In this document: one piece after another, positions 42,269-52,466 of the stretch
Layout of the letters: the number at the start of each line of letters is the position of its first letter
Numbering within the stretch: the stretch's first letter is position 1
Position numbers and translations under genes: made by a program
Source of the DNA: Pseudoxanthomonas sp. CF125
GTDB taxonomy: Bacteria > Pseudomonadota > Gammaproteobacteria > Xanthomonadales > Xanthomonadaceae
Assembly (NCBI RefSeq): GCF_900104085.1
Contig: NZ_FNLD01000001.1
Coordinates: 1,470,331-1,534,330 of the forward strand
Length of the DNA stretch: 64,000 nucleotides
Reading direction: 5' to 3'
The notes under the pieces: model-generated
Databases searched by the model: none
The model's input: only the letters and a program-made list of their open reading frames with translations
Told to the model about the DNA's origin: nothing

Positions 42269-43152
42269 CGCACAATCCCGCGGGTTACAAGCGAAAGCAA
42301 ATATTGTCCGTAACCATTCTTGGCCAGCGGGGCGGCCAGTTTCTCAAGCTGTGTGACATCGATCCATCCGTTTCCGAACGCGATTTCTTCCGGGCAGCAG
42401 ACTCGCAGCCCTTGCCTGGCCTCGATCGTTTCGATGAAGTTGGAGGCCTCCAGCAAGGATTGATGCGTGCCGGTATCCAGCCATGCGAAGCCGCGTCCCA
42501 GCGGCTCCAGATGCAACGAGCCGTCATCCAGATAGCAACGGTTGAGATCGGTGATCTCCAGCTCTCCGCGTGCCGAGGGCTTCAATGAAGCCGCATAGTC
42601 GCTGGCGCGCCCATCGTAGAAATACAAGCCTGTGACCGCATAATTGGAGCGCGGCTTTGTAGGTTTTTCTTCCAGCCCTACCACCCTGCCGCCTTCGTCG
42701 AACTCGGCGACCCCGTATCTTTCCGGATCGCTGACCCAATAACCGAACACCGTCGCGCCTTGCTCGCGCGTGTCGGCGCGTTTGAGCGTTTCGGTCAAGC
42801 CATGCCCATGAAAAATGTTGTCGCCCAGCACCAGGCAGCTCGGCTGGCCCGCAACAAAATCCTTGCCGATCAGATAGGCTTGCGCCAGTCCGTCCGGGCT
42901 TGGCTGCGGCGCGTATTCGATGCGCATGCCCCATTGCGAACCATCCCCGAGCAGCTGCTTGAACAGTGCCTGCTCGTGCGGCGTGTTGATCACCAGCACT
43001 TCGCGTATCCCCGCCAGCATCAGCACGCTGAGCGGGTAATAGATCATCGGCTTGTCGTAGACGGGCAGCAGCTGTTTGCTGACGGTCTGGGTGATCGGAT
43101 ACAGGCGCGTGCCGGAACCGCCAGCCAGGATGATGCCTTTGCGTTGCGTCAT
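42265..43152 (-). CDS. rmlA: glucose-1-phosphate thymidylyltransferase
   Basis: A 295-residue nucleotidyltransferase producing dTDP-glucose from dTTP and glucose-1-phosphate. The N-terminal signature is [38 protein letters not shown]. Further motifs are [11 protein letters not shown] and [22 protein letters not shown]. Its product is the substrate of RmlB. It starts 17 bp after the rmlB stop and overlaps rmlC. Confidence 0.97.
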   Translation of the reverse strand: MTQRKGIILAGGSGTRLYPITQTVSKQLLPVYDKPMIYYPLSVLMLAGIREVLVINTPHEQALFKQLLGDGSQWGMRIEYAPQPSPDGLAQAYLIGKDFVAGQPSCLVLGDNIFHGHGLTETLKRADTREQGATVFGYWVSDPERYGVAEFDEGGRVVGLEEKPTKPRSNYAVTGLYFYDGRASDYAASLKPSARGELEITDLNRCYLDDGSLHLEPLGRGFAWLDTGTHQSLLEASNFIETIEARQGLRVCCPEEIAFGNGWIDVTQLEKLAAPLAKNGYGQYLLSLVTRGIVR

Positions 43153-43169
43153 TTCTTGCTTCCTTTGCG

Positions 43170-44225
43170 TCAGGCGGCGGCGCCGATTCTTTCCAAGCGA
43201 TAGCTGCCGTCCAAAACCCGTTTCACCCAGGCCTGATTCTCGAGATACCAGTCGACGGTCTGCGCGATGCCTTTCTCGAAGGTGTATTGGGGCTTCCAGC
43301 CCAGCTCGCCCTGCAATTTCGACGCGTCTATCGCATATCTGCGGTCGTGGCCGGGGCGGTCGGTGACATAGGTGATCTGGCTGGCACGCGGCTCGCCGTC
43401 TGCACGGGGACGCCGCTCGTCCAGCAACTTGCAGATGGCTTCCACCACCTCGATGTTCTGCCGCTCCGCGTCGCCACCGACGTTATACGTTTCGCCAGGC
43501 CGCCCCTTTTCCAGAACGGTACGGATGGCCGAGCAATGGTCGCTCACATACAGCCAGTCGCGGACGTTCTTGCCGTCGCCATAGACCGGTAAGGGCTCGC
43601 CCGCCAGCGCGCGCGCGATGATCAGCGGAATGAGTTTTTCAGGGAAATGGTACGGCCCATAGTTATTCGAGCAATTGGTGGTCAGCACCGGCAAGCCGTA
43701 GGTGTGATGGAACGCCCGCACCAGGTGGTCGGATGCCGCCTTGGAAGCGGAATACGGCGAATTGGGCGCGAATGGCGTGCTTTCGGTGAACTTGCCGGTG
43801 TCGCCCAGCGAGCCATAGACCTCGTCGGTGGAAACATGCAGTAACCGGAACGCGTCGCGTTTGGCGCCCTCCAGCGCACGCCAGTAATCCCGTACCGACT
43901 CCAACAGAGCGAGCGTGCCGACCACATTGGTCTGCACGAATGCCCCAGGACCATCGATAGATCGATCGACATGGCTCTCGGCGGCGAAATTCACCACCGC
44001 ATCGGGCTGGTGTTCGGCCAGCAATCGCGATACCAGGGACTGGTCGCCGATGTTGCCGTGGACGAAAACGTGGTTGGGATCGCCCTCCAGGGAAGACAAC
44101 GTGTCCAGGTTTCCTGCGTAGGTCAGCGCATCCAGATTGATGACGCGAATGCCCTTAGCCACCGCTTCCAATACGAAATTGCCACCGATGAAGCCTGCGC
44201 CACCAGTTACGAGCCAAGTCGGCAC
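43170..44225 (-). CDS. rmlB: dTDP-glucose 4,6-dehydratase
   Basis: A 351-residue extended SDR making dTDP-4-keto-6-deoxyglucose. It has [12 protein letters not shown] at the N-terminus, [12 protein letters not shown] with the acid/base residues, and [22 protein letters not shown] with YxxxK. The start is GTG at 44225, supported by GGAGG five bases upstream; an overlapping ATG is in the wrong frame. First gene of rmlBACD, supplying dTDP-rhamnose for LPS or exopolysaccharide, and 50 bp downstream of ssb. Confidence 0.97.
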   Translation of the reverse strand: MPTWLVTGGAGFIGGNFVLEAVAKGIRVINLDALTYAGNLDTLSSLEGDPNHVFVHGNIGDQSLVSRLLAEHQPDAVVNFAAESHVDRSIDGPGAFVQTNVVGTLALLESVRDYWRALEGAKRDAFRLLHVSTDEVYGSLGDTGKFTESTPFAPNSPYSASKAASDHLVRAFHHTYGLPVLTTNCSNNYGPYHFPEKLIPLIIARALAGEPLPVYGDGKNVRDWLYVSDHCSAIRTVLEKGRPGETYNVGGDAERQNIEVVEAICKLLDERRPRADGEPRASQITYVTDRPGHDRRYAIDASKLQGELGWKPQYTFEKGIAQTVDWYLENQAWVKRVLDGSYRLERIGAAA

Positions 44226-44275
44226 ATCTGCCTCCAGAAATCGAATGTTCTACAAGATGAGCTAAACGACGATCC

Positions 44276-44752
44276 TCAGAACGGAATGTCGTCGTCCGCG
44301 AAGTCGTCCATCGGAGCCTGCTGAGCGGCGGGCTGCTGACGGCGCGGTCCCGAAGCGTCCTGGCGTTGCGCCGGCGCGCTACGCTGTGGGCGATCGCCAC
44401 CACCGCCGCCACCCTCGCCCCTGCCGCCGAGCATCTGCATCTCGTCGGCGATGATATCGGTGGAATATTTCTCCACGCCATCCTGTCCGGTGTACTTGTC
44501 GTAGCGCAGCGAGCCTTCCACATAGACCGAGCTGCCCTTGCGCAGGTATTCGCCGGCGATCTCGCCCAGCTTGCCGAAGAACACCACGCGGTGCCATTCG
44601 GTGCGTTCCTGCTGGTTGCCATCCTTGTCCTTGCGGACGCTGGTGGTGGCCAGGCTGATCCGGGTGATCGCCATGCCGCCCTGGGTGTACTTGGTGTCCG
44701 GGTCGTTGCCCAGATTGCCCACCAGGATCACTTTGTTGATGCCGCGTGCCAT
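44276..44752 (-). CDS. ssb: single-stranded DNA-binding protein
   Basis: A 158-residue SSB. The OB-fold core (residues 1-110) opens with ARGINKVILVGNLGNDPDTKYTQGG and includes EWHRVVFFGKLGEIAGEYLRKGS. A disordered Gly/Gln/Pro-rich linker follows, ending in the acidic protein-interaction tip DFADDDIPF. It coats ssDNA in replication and repair and recruits partner enzymes through the tip. Upstream of rmlB on the same strand. Confidence 0.97.
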   Translation of the reverse strand: MARGINKVILVGNLGNDPDTKYTQGGMAITRISLATTSVRKDKDGNQQERTEWHRVVFFGKLGEIAGEYLRKGSSVYVEGSLRYDKYTGQDGVEKYSTDIIADEMQMLGGRGEGGGGGGDRPQRSAPAQRQDASGPRRQQPAAQQAPMDDFADDDIPF

Positions 44753-44853
44753 ATCGTCTTCCGTCGGGTGATGCCCGCCGGTTGCGGGCGCAGTCCAGTG
44801 AAGTATACCCGTGGCCTACAGACTAGTCCGTATACGCCGCGTCGGCATGTAAG

Positions 44854-44881
44854 CTTTGGCTGACCCTTCTTCCCTTATAAT
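44854..44881 (+). promoter_or_regulatory. probable sigma-70 promoter of the polyprenyl synthase gene
   Basis: A perfect -10 hexamer TATAAT (44876-44881), with a weak -35-like CTTTGG (44854-44859) 16 bases before it, lies 26 bases upstream of the ATG. The -35 assignment is tentative. Confidence 0.5.
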
Positions 44882-44907
44882 TCAGCAACTTCGCTCACGC
44901 CCTGCAC

Positions 44908-45909
44908 ATGATTTCCACCGAGACCACCGCCAGGCCTGCACTGGCCCTGCCCCAGATCCAGACCCTGGCCTCTCCCGATATGGGCGCGGTGGATGCGTTG
45001 ATACGTGCCCGCTTGGCTTCGGACGTGGTGTTGATCAATCAGATTGCCGACCACATCGTCTCGGCTGGCGGCAAGCGCTTGCGGCCGATGCTGGTGGTGC
45101 TGGCCGGGCGCGCCTGCGGCGCCATGTCGCCCGATCACCATCAACTGGCGGCGATAATCGAGTTCATCCATACCTCCACCCTGCTGCACGACGATGTGGT
45201 GGACGAATCGGACCTGCGCCGCGGCCGCAGCACCGCCAATGCGCTATGGGGCAATGCGCCCAGCGTGCTGGTCGGCGATTTCCTGTATTCGCGCAGCTTC
45301 CAGCTGATGGTGGAACTGGACCGCATGGAAGTGATGCGTATCCTGGCCGACACCACCAACCGCATCGCCGAAGGCGAAGTGCTGCAACTGTTGCACGTGC
45401 ACAACCCCGACACCGACGAAGCCGCTTACCTGCGCGTGATCGAACGCAAGACCGCGGTGCTGTTCGCCGCCGGTACCCAATTGGGTGCGCTGGCCTCCGG
45501 TGCCGACGCCATCGTCCAGCAAAAACTCTACGACTACGGCATGAACCTGGGCTACGCCTTCCAGATCGCCGACGACGTGCTGGACTACACCGCCGATGCG
45601 GCCGACCTGGGCAAGAATCTGGGCGATGATCTAGCTGAGGGCAAAGCGACCTTGCCGCTGATCCATGCCATTGCGCATTCGGACGAAGCGACGCGCACAC
45701 GCCTGCGCGCCATCGTGGAGAACGGCAACGGCGATGCCATGCCGGAAGTGCTGAAGGCGATCCATGCCACCGGCGGACTGGAATACAGCCAGCGACGAGC
45801 GGCGGAATACGCGCGAGCGGCCGAAGGCGCGCTCGACGGTTTGGATGAGAACGAGGCTATTGCCGCGTTGCGCGGACTGGCGCAGTACGCCGTGGAACGC
45901 AAGCACTGA
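44908..45909 (+). CDS. ispB: all-trans polyprenyl (octaprenyl) diphosphate synthase
   Basis: A 333-residue prenyltransferase. The first Asp-rich motif is in LLHDDVVDESDLRRG and the second in FQIADDVLDYTADAADLGKNLGDDLAEGK. GGKRLRPML near the N-terminus binds isopentenyl diphosphate. It elongates farnesyl diphosphate with IPP to make the ubiquinone side chain (octaprenyl by homology; chain length cannot be read from sequence). Monocistronic, divergent from ssb. Confidence 0.94.
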   Translation: MISTETTARPALALPQIQTLASPDMGAVDALIRARLASDVVLINQIADHIVSAGGKRLRPMLVVLAGRACGAMSPDHHQLAAIIEFIHTSTLLHDDVVDESDLRRGRSTANALWGNAPSVLVGDFLYSRSFQLMVELDRMEVMRILADTTNRIAEGEVLQLLHVHNPDTDEAAYLRVIERKTAVLFAAGTQLGALASGADAIVQQKLYDYGMNLGYAFQIADDVLDYTADAADLGKNLGDDLAEGKATLPLIHAIAHSDEATRTRLRAIVENGNGDAMPEVLKAIHATGGLEYSQRRAAEYARAAEGALDGLDENEAIAALRGLAQYAVERKH

Positions 45910-45918
45910 GCCGGAAGT

Positions 45919-46008
45919 CCGTAGGAGCGACGTAAGTCGCGAACATGAGGATCGGAAGGATCTGGTCCGATCGCAATCTAGGATTCGCGACTTACGTCGC
46001 TCCTACGG
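45919..46008. repeat. inverted pair of GTAGGAGCGACGTAAGTCGC REP elements
   Basis: A perfect 25-base inverted repeat (45919-45943 / 45984-46008), identical in core to 14024-14092, placed between two convergent genes. Confidence 0.92.
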
Positions 46009-46020
46009 GAATTTCCGCGG

Positions 46021-46806
46021 TTACTGAGCGAATACTTCGTCGAAGAAGCTGCCCATCATCTTGTAGGCGCGCTTGGCAGCACGCTCGTTGTACACGCAAC
46101 CGGGCGGGCTGTTGGCGGTTTCCAGGGCGAAGCAATGCACCGCGCCGCTGAAATTGACGAACTGCCAATCGGCGCCGGCCGCGTTCATTTCCTTCTCGAA
46201 TCCGGCGATGTTGGGCGCCACGCCCTGATCGTCCGCGCCATTGAGTATCAGCAGCGGCGCCTTCACCGCACCCTCCGCCGCCGGCATCGTCGTCTCCAGG
46301 CCGCCATGAAAAGTGACCACACCGGCGACATCGGCGCCGCTGCGCGCCAGTTCCAGCACCGACGAACCGCCAAAGCAGAAACCCAACGCCGCGATCTTCG
46401 CCGTGTCCACGGGCGCCTTGCCGGCCTTGGTGCGCAACACTTCCAGCGCTTTGTTCATGCGCGCGCGCATGGCCGGCCTGTCGGCATACATCTTCTTGAC
46501 CTGGGCCATTGCCTGGGTCGGATTCTTGGGGCGTACGCCCTTGCCGTACATGTCCACCACCAGCACCACGTAATCGTCGCTGGCGATCTGCTTGGCTTTG
46601 TCCACCGCCGCCGGGGTCACGCCCAGCCAATCCGGCACCATCAACAGGCCCGGACGGGTTTCCTTGCTGGCGTCGTCATAGACCACAAAACCGCTGAAAG
46701 TCTGTTTGCCGACCTTCCAGTTGATCGGCTTGGCGACGGGAGCCGCCAGTAGCGGGCTGGCCCACAATGCGGCCAGGACCAGCCAAACCATTGAAATCTT
46801 GCGCAT
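46021..46806 (-). CDS. dienelactone hydrolase family protein, exported
   Basis: A 261-residue alpha/beta-hydrolase with a signal peptide (WLVLAALWASPLLAAPVA). The nucleophile is cysteine in GFCFGGSSVLELA. The Asp is in ILNGADDQGVAP and the His in FSGAVHCFALET. DLH-family enzymes hydrolyse dienelactones, but the exported bacterial relatives have unknown substrates. AAGGAG precedes the ATG at 46806. Stands alone between REP pairs. Confidence 0.88.
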   Translation of the reverse strand: MRKISMVWLVLAALWASPLLAAPVAKPINWKVGKQTFSGFVVYDDASKETRPGLLMVPDWLGVTPAAVDKAKQIASDDYVVLVVDMYGKGVRPKNPTQAMAQVKKMYADRPAMRARMNKALEVLRTKAGKAPVDTAKIAALGFCFGGSSVLELARSGADVAGVVTFHGGLETTMPAAEGAVKAPLLILNGADDQGVAPNIAGFEKEMNAAGADWQFVNFSGAVHCFALETANSPPGCVYNERAAKRAYKMMGSFFDEVFAQ

Positions 46807-46872
46807 GGAACTCTCCTTGTCGAGGGGGATTGGTGCCGGGATATCCAATAATGTTGACGCAGTGTCCAGCCT

Positions 46873-46962
46873 CGTAGGAGCGACGTGAGTCGCGAAACGA
46901 CAACCGGCCATGCCTCCTGATCGGGCATCGACGAAGGTTTCGCGACTTACGTCGCTCCTACG
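46873..46962. repeat. inverted pair of GTAGGAGCGACGT(A/G)AGTCGC REP elements
   Basis: Arms 46873-46898 and 46937-46962 pair with one mismatch (GTGAG versus GTAAG). Same family as 14024, 25007 and 45919. Confidence 0.9.
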
Positions 46963-46970
46963 CGCCTCCG

Positions 46971-48374
46971 CTAAGCGATACCGATACCGGGAATGGCGGA
47001 AATCGTATCCGGGTCGAAACCGGCGATGGCCGCGAAATGGCGGCCGCGGGCCACGTAGTCCTTGTAGACGCCGAAGCTGGGCGCGCCCGGCGACAGCAGC
47101 ACCACGCCGGTGCCGCCGAGCAAACGCCGGGCCCGGCTCACCGCCGATTCCAGATCGCCAGCCGCTTCGAGTTTGAACTTGCCTTCGGCAGCCAAGGGCG
47201 CAAGCAGTTGGTGAATGCGCGGACCGTTTGCGCCCATGGTGATAATGGCCACGGGCGCGTCATGCTTCATGGCCTCTGCGAAATCGGACCAGTCCACCCC
47301 GCGGTCATGCCCGCCAACCAGCACCGCGACCGGCCGCCCGCGGAAACAGTCCAGCGCCGCCAGCGTGGCGTGCGGCGTAGTGCTGATCGAATCGTTGACG
47401 TAGAGGATTCCCTCGCGCTCGCCCAAGGACTGCAACCGGTTGGGCAAGGGACGGAAGTTCTCGGCATGAGCGGCCAATGCGGTTGCATCCAAACCCAGCG
47501 CCTCGAGGGTGGCGAGTACGGCGCATAGATTGCCGCGATTGTGGCGACCCGGTAGCGGCGTGCGCGCGGCGTCGAACACGAACGCATCGCCGCGATAGAC
47601 GTCATCTCCACGCAGGTGCCAACCCTGCGCATGATTGAACCAATGCACTTCACTGTCCGGGAGCCGCAGCGCCGCGAGCTGCTTGTCGGCGGCATTCAAT
47701 ACCGCGATCTTCGGTTTGGCCTGGGTCACCAACGCCAGCTTGTCGGCGACATAGCGCGCCTCGCCGCCATGCCAGTCCAAGTGTTCCGGAAAAATATTCA
47801 GCACCACCGCCACTTCGGGCCGCGCCTGGGCCGCTGCGACGTCGAGGGTCTGGTAACTGGAAAGCTCGATGGCCCAGAACTCGGGCGCAGGTTGGGGATC
47901 CAACACTTCCAGCAACGGCATGCCGATGTTGCCGATCAATCCGGTGCGATGGCCGCCGGCGCGCAGCAAATGCGCGAGCAGGGCGGTGGTGGTGCTCTTG
48001 CCCTTGGTGCCGGTCACGCAGACCGTGTGCGGCGCTATCGCATCGGGTCCGGCATGTTCGTCGAACCATAGCGTGCTGCCGCCAATGAAGGCCGTGCCGC
48101 TCCGAGAAGCGGAACGCGCGGCTTCCAGATTCGGGCTGATTCCGGGTGATTTGACGACTATCTGCTGCGTGGCCAGCGATTCGGCTGACGCTTCCCGTAG
48201 CACCGTCAGCAAAGAATCGGCAAGCGATTCGGCTTCGGCCGCTTCCTCGTCGTTGCAGTACAAAGTGAGCGGCAGCGCCGGCAATCGCGAACGGATCGCG
48301 CGGTACGCCGCGCGGCCTTCGCGGCCCCAGCCCCACAGCGCTACGCGTTTGCCATCAAGCTGCGAAATTCGCAC
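46971..48374 (-). CDS. murD2: UDP-MurNAc-L-alanine--L-glutamate ligase
   Basis: A 467-residue Mur ligase. ATP-binding motif GTKGKSTTT at residues 122-130, then [24 protein letters not shown] and RPLPNRLQ. It resembles MurD, but its genetic partner is MurL, the combination established in Xanthomonas oryzae. There MurD2 adds L-Glu to UDP-MurNAc-L-Ala and MurL epimerises it to D-Glu. The GTG at 48374 starts just before the conserved strand [15 protein letters not shown] and overlaps the murL stop by 20 bases. It acts in the cytosol. L-Glu specificity here is inferred from context. Confidence 0.88.
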   Translation of the reverse strand: MRISQLDGKRVALWGWGREGRAAYRAIRSRLPALPLTLYCNDEEAAEAESLADSLLTVLREASAESLATQQIVVKSPGISPNLEAARSASRSGTAFIGGSTLWFDEHAGPDAIAPHTVCVTGTKGKSTTTALLAHLLRAGGHRTGLIGNIGMPLLEVLDPQPAPEFWAIELSSYQTLDVAAAQARPEVAVVLNIFPEHLDWHGGEARYVADKLALVTQAKPKIAVLNAADKQLAALRLPDSEVHWFNHAQGWHLRGDDVYRGDAFVFDAARTPLPGRHNRGNLCAVLATLEALGLDATALAAHAENFRPLPNRLQSLGEREGILYVNDSISTTPHATLAALDCFRGRPVAVLVGGHDRGVDWSDFAEAMKHDAPVAIITMGANGPRIHQLLAPLAAEGKFKLEAAGDLESAVSRARRLLGGTGVVLLSPGAPSFGVYKDYVARGRHFAAIAGFDPDTISAIPGIGIA

Positions 48375-49824
48375 GCAGCTGCTCCCACAGCGCGGCCGGA
48401 ACGCGATGTTCGCCGCCGATGTCCAGCAGCGGCGCGATCTCCAGTTCGGAGGCGGCCAGTTGTGGCTGGATCTCGCGGATGAAACGGGCGACCAACGCAT
48501 CCTCCTTCCACTCCGGCCGCGATGCCAACGCGGCCATGGCCGCGCGCGACTCCTGCCCTTCGCCTACGCACTCGAACGGCTTGTGGTCCTGGAATTCGAG
48601 CAGTGCGTCGAAGCCGCCCGCCTGCGCTGCGTCATCCAGCAGGTTGCGTCCGAAGATGCCCACCAGCCGCGGCTTGGGCATGAACGGCGCCAGCGCCAGG
48701 AATACGAAGTGGCACTTCGGGCATACCCCGCACCAACGATTCACCGGACGCTCGCCCAGGATGTGGAAGTTGCGGTTGCAACTGGAGAAATGCGCGTCGT
48801 AGCGATCGGTCTTGGCGAATTGCCGGGCCACGGCAAGTTCGCTGAGCGGACGCAGCAGCGAATAGTAACGAAGATCGGCAGCGACGCGACGCTGCACGTA
48901 TTCACCGAAGGCCTGCTCGAACTGCCAGCCCTTGGACCACTGATGGTTCACCTCGCCGGTGCCCGGAATGATGCTGCCGTAGCTCGCCGAACGCTCATTG
49001 GAGAACACCACTTGGTCCACACCCTGCAGGACCGCAGCGAGAACGAGAATGGCCGAGTTCACCGCGGTGACCGGGATATGGCCGTTGTAGGCGCCCTGCC
49101 GGTTCAAGTCGAACAACCCCGAGGCCAGCGCGCGGCCCAGGTTGAGCGTGGGCAATTCGGTGCGCGCGGCGCAGGCGGCGATCAGCTGCGAGTTGCCGAT
49201 CCAGGTAACGGTCTGATCCACGCCCGCAGAACGCAGCGCTTCGATAGAAACCAGAGAATCCTTGCCGCCGCCAATGGCGACCAGGGCGTGATGACGCAGC
49301 CCCAGCTTCGAGCCCCTCTCCCATTGGGAATCGAAGCCGCCTCCAGCGGCTGAGGGTTGGGCTGAGGGTTCGACGCGGGCGCCAACATCCGGATATTCCG
49401 GACCCTCACCCCCGACCCCTCTCCCGGCGGGAGAGGGGAGCGCATATGGAAACTTGATGCGTCCATGCAAATTCAAACCATTGCGATAGGCGAACTCGCC
49501 CAGACCGTTGACGTAGATGGTCTCCAGCAAGGCCGCCGTTTCCGCGTCTATCGAATAACCCTCGATGCGGATTTCCGGCGGCACCGCCGCTTTGTAATAA
49601 CTGACGCCCGCGATCAGGTGCAGCAAGCGCAGGGCCTGTTCTACCGCCGCCGCGCGCGAACCTTCCAGCGCGAAAGGAGCGCCGGGAAAGGTGACCGTTT
49701 CGATCAGCTCCGGGCCGTCGTCGAAGGCGTAGACGAGCTGTGCAACGCCGTTTTGCGCATCCAGCCCGCAACGCACGAAACGGAATGCGGCGACTTCATC
49801 GCGCTGGAATTTGAAATCAGACAT
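48355..49824 (-). CDS. murL: UDP-MurNAc-L-alanyl-L-glutamate epimerase
   Basis: A 489-residue protein with a PP-loop-like ATP site [15 protein letters not shown] (GGGKDS about 185-190), [25 protein letters not shown], and a Cys cluster in [18 protein letters not shown]. MurL converts the terminal L-Glu of UDP-MurNAc-L-Ala-L-Glu to D-Glu using ATP. It overlaps the lysC/lysA fusion by eight bases upstream and murD2 by 20 downstream. A low-complexity stretch (about residues 127-172) includes residues 128-142 encoded by a REP-like repeat, apparently an in-frame insertion between the N-terminal domain and the ATP-binding domain. Confidence 0.88.
   Translation of the reverse strand: MSDFKFQRDEVAAFRFVRCGLDAQNGVAQLVYAFDDGPELIETVTFPGAPFALEGSRAAAVEQALRLLHLIAGVSYYKAAVPPEIRIEGYSIDAETAALLETIYVNGLGEFAYRNGLNLHGRIKFPYALPSPAGRGVGGEGPEYPDVGARVEPSAQPSAAGGGFDSQWERGSKLGLRHHALVAIGGGKDSLVSIEALRSAGVDQTVTWIGNSQLIAACAARTELPTLNLGRALASGLFDLNRQGAYNGHIPVTAVNSAILVLAAVLQGVDQVVFSNERSASYGSIIPGTGEVNHQWSKGWQFEQAFGEYVQRRVAADLRYYSLLRPLSELAVARQFAKTDRYDAHFSSCNRNFHILGERPVNRWCGVCPKCHFVFLALAPFMPKPRLVGIFGRNLLDDAAQAGGFDALLEFQDHKPFECVGEGQESRAAMAALASRPEWKEDALVARFIREIQPQLAASELEIAPLLDIGGEHRVPAALWEQLRANFAA
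49403..49440. repeat. REP-like element inside murL coding sequence
   Basis: CCCTCACCCCCGACCCCTCT with CCCGGCGGGAGAGGGG continues the family found intergenically at 3621-3690 and 7480-7531, with one to two substitutions. Here it is translated, in frame, within murL. Confidence 0.85.
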
Positions 49825-52417
49825 CCAGCACCTCTTCTTTCGGCAACGCCCGCAGGTTGTAGGCGTTGGCCATGGTGAATCCGTAAGCGCCCGCATCGGC
49901 GACCAGCACCACATCGCCTTCCGAAGTGGCCCCGGCAAGCCGCCGGCGCCTGCCGAACACGTCGCTGGACTCGCAGATCGGGCCGACCACGTCGAACACG
50001 CCGTCCGCCGCCTGCTCCAGCCGGCTGAGATTGAGGATGTCGTGCCAGGCGTCGTAAAGCGCCGGACGGATCAGCGCATTCATTCCCGCATCCAGGCCGA
50101 CGCGGCGGATGCCCTCTTTCTCGATGACCTGGGTCGTCGTCAACAGCAGAACGCCCGCTTCGGCTACCAGATAGCGGCCCGGTTCGATGGCCAGACGGTA
50201 GCCGGGATAGGCCGCTTTTATTTCGCTCAAGCCTGCACCCCAAGTTTCCAGGTCGAACGGCTCGTCATCCTCGGTATACGGAATGGGCAGGCCGCCACCG
50301 ATATCGATCACCTCGATGCTGCCGATGCGTTCGGCGATGCCGCCCAGTTCGTCGCATATCTGTTTCCAGTGCTGCGGCGTCTCCACCCCGCTGCCCAGAT
50401 GCGCATGCAACCCCACCACGCTGGCGCCCAAACCACGGGCAAGCGCGACGAAAGCGTCTACTTTGGCGACGGGCAGTCCGAATTTCGAATCCTTGCCGCC
50501 GGTGCGCACCTTCTGGTGATGCCCATCGCCACGGCCCAGGTCCACGCGCAACCACAGGTCGCGGCCGCGGAAGACTTCCGGCCAGCGCTGCAGCGCTTCG
50601 ATATTGTCCAGGGTGACGGTGACGCCGAGTCCGTACGCCGCTTCGTACTCCGCGCGCGGCGCGAAACTGGGCGTGAACAGCACCCGGCGCGGCGACAGTT
50701 CGGGAACAACTTCGAACACGCGCTGCAATTCGCCCAGCGACACGCACTCCAATCCGAAACCTTCCTCCACCAGCGCAGACAGGATGGCCGGATGCGAATT
50801 GGCCTTGATCGCGTAATAGCGCTGGTCGATGGGCGCGAGCGCATTCAACGCCTGCGCGCGGGCCCGCACGGTCGGCAGGTGATAGGCATAGCGCGGAGTG
50901 CCGGCTTCGGCCATGGCCAGAAGCCGTTCGCGTTCGCCGTGCCACCACGGCGTTTCGCGCTTGCGGATGCCATTGGCGATTTCGCGCCAGCGCGGACCGA
51001 ACACGCTGGTCTCTTCCACCGGCATCGCGCCGCTGTCGATCAGCGCGGCATGCAGGACGGGCAGCAGCCCGTCGGCATCGGACTCGTCGATGACGAAGGT
51101 CAGGTTGAGGTCGTTGGACGACTGCGAAATCATGTGCACGCGTTCGCGGCCGAAGGTGGCCCACACATCCGACAGCTTGTGCAGCAGCGAGCGCATGCCC
51201 CGACCCACCAGCGTGATCGCCGAACACGGCGCGATCACTTTCACCCGGCATATCTCGGTCAAATCGGCCGAGAGCGCGGCCAGCACGTTGGTGGTGACCA
51301 GGTTCTCGCTGGGATCCAGCGACACGGTGACGTTGGTTTCCGACGAACCGATCAGGTCCACCGACAAGCCATGGCGCTTGAATCGCTCGAACACGTCGGC
51401 CAGAAAGCCGACCTGCTGCCACATGCCCACCGACTCCATCGCCACCAGCACGATGCCGTTGCGGCGGCTGATCGCCTTGACGCCGGGCACGGTGATGGCA
51501 TCGCCGTCGATACTGGTACCGGGCAGTTCGGGCCGCTCGGTATCCAGGATGGCCATCGGCACGCCGGCATCGCGGCACGGCTTGATGGAGCGGGGATGCA
51601 GCACTTTGGCGCCGGTGGTGGCGATTTCCTGCGCTTCCGCATAATCCAGCCGCGTCAGCAGCCGCGCATCGGGCACCTCGCGCGGATTGGCGCTGAACAT
51701 GCCGGGCACGTCGGTCCAGATTTCGACCCGCTGCGCGCCGAGCAAGGCGCCGAAATAAGCGGCCGAAGTATCGGAGCCGCCGCGGCCCAGGATGGCGGTG
51801 TCGCCGTCCCGGTGCCGGGCGATGAAACCCTGCGTCAGCAGCATGCGCGCCGGTTGCCGGCGGAAACCTTCGCCCCACTCCGCACTGGCCAGCGGACTGC
51901 ACGACACCGACAGGCGCTGCGACCAGGCGTTCTGGTTGGGCAGTACCGCCGCCTGCAGCCAGTCGCGCGCGTCCATCCAGCCGAAATCCAGGCCGCTAGC
52001 GCGCAGATAGGCGGCGCCGAGCGTGGACGACATCAGTTCGCCCTGCCCCAGCACTTCGGCTTGCCATGGCAGCGTGCGTTCGGCCGCGCGCGGATCGGTC
52101 GCCAGCGCGCGCAGGATCGACAGGCGTTCGCCGAGCACTTCATCGGCATCCAGCTCGAGTTCAGCCAGGAATTCGCGGTGGCGTTGTTCCAGTTTGCCGA
52201 CGCGCTCGATGCTGTCCGCCGCCCCGTCGGCGATCGCGGTCAGTTCGTTGGTTACGCCGGAAAGCGCCGACACCACCACCAGTACGCGCGCATCGTTCTC
52301 TTCGGCCCTGCGTTTGGCCAGCCGGCCTATCGTGTCCCAGCGATGACGACGCGACACCGAGGTGCCGCCGAACTTGAGGACGATCCAGCGATCAGACGCA
52401 GGCGAGACAGGAGACAT
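49817..52417 (-). CDS. bifunctional aspartate kinase / diaminopimelate decarboxylase
   Basis: An 866-residue fusion. Residues 1-460 are aspartate kinase: KFGGTSVS at 15-22, RGGSDTSAAYFGALL and TTGAKVLHPRS, then two ACT-like regulatory segments. Residues about 500-866 are PLP-dependent DAP decarboxylase: Lys538 in YYAIKANSHP, VGLHAHLGSGV, DIGGGLPIPY and GPICESSDVFG. The same polypeptide thus catalyses the first and last steps to lysine, in the cytosol. Such fusions are a Xanthomonadaceae hallmark. It is the first gene of the operon with murL and murD2. The ACT domains suggest lysine feedback. Confidence 0.96.
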   Translation of the reverse strand: MSPVSPASDRWIVLKFGGTSVSRRHRWDTIGRLAKRRAEENDARVLVVVSALSGVTNELTAIADGAADSIERVGKLEQRHREFLAELELDADEVLGERLSILRALATDPRAAERTLPWQAEVLGQGELMSSTLGAAYLRASGLDFGWMDARDWLQAAVLPNQNAWSQRLSVSCSPLASAEWGEGFRRQPARMLLTQGFIARHRDGDTAILGRGGSDTSAAYFGALLGAQRVEIWTDVPGMFSANPREVPDARLLTRLDYAEAQEIATTGAKVLHPRSIKPCRDAGVPMAILDTERPELPGTSIDGDAITVPGVKAISRRNGIVLVAMESVGMWQQVGFLADVFERFKRHGLSVDLIGSSETNVTVSLDPSENLVTTNVLAALSADLTEICRVKVIAPCSAITLVGRGMRSLLHKLSDVWATFGRERVHMISQSSNDLNLTFVIDESDADGLLPVLHAALIDSGAMPVEETSVFGPRWREIANGIRKRETPWWHGERERLLAMAEAGTPRYAYHLPTVRARAQALNALAPIDQRYYAIKANSHPAILSALVEEGFGLECVSLGELQRVFEVVPELSPRRVLFTPSFAPRAEYEAAYGLGVTVTLDNIEALQRWPEVFRGRDLWLRVDLGRGDGHHQKVRTGGKDSKFGLPVAKVDAFVALARGLGASVVGLHAHLGSGVETPQHWKQICDELGGIAERIGSIEVIDIGGGLPIPYTEDDEPFDLETWGAGLSEIKAAYPGYRLAIEPGRYLVAEAGVLLLTTTQVIEKEGIRRVGLDAGMNALIRPALYDAWHDILNLSRLEQAADGVFDVVGPICESSDVFGRRRRLAGATSEGDVVLVADAGAYGFTMANAYNLRALPKEEVLDV

Positions 52418-52466
52418 GGACAGAAGAGGGGGACTGCCCGACCATTCGGGCGTGAACCGCCGATTC

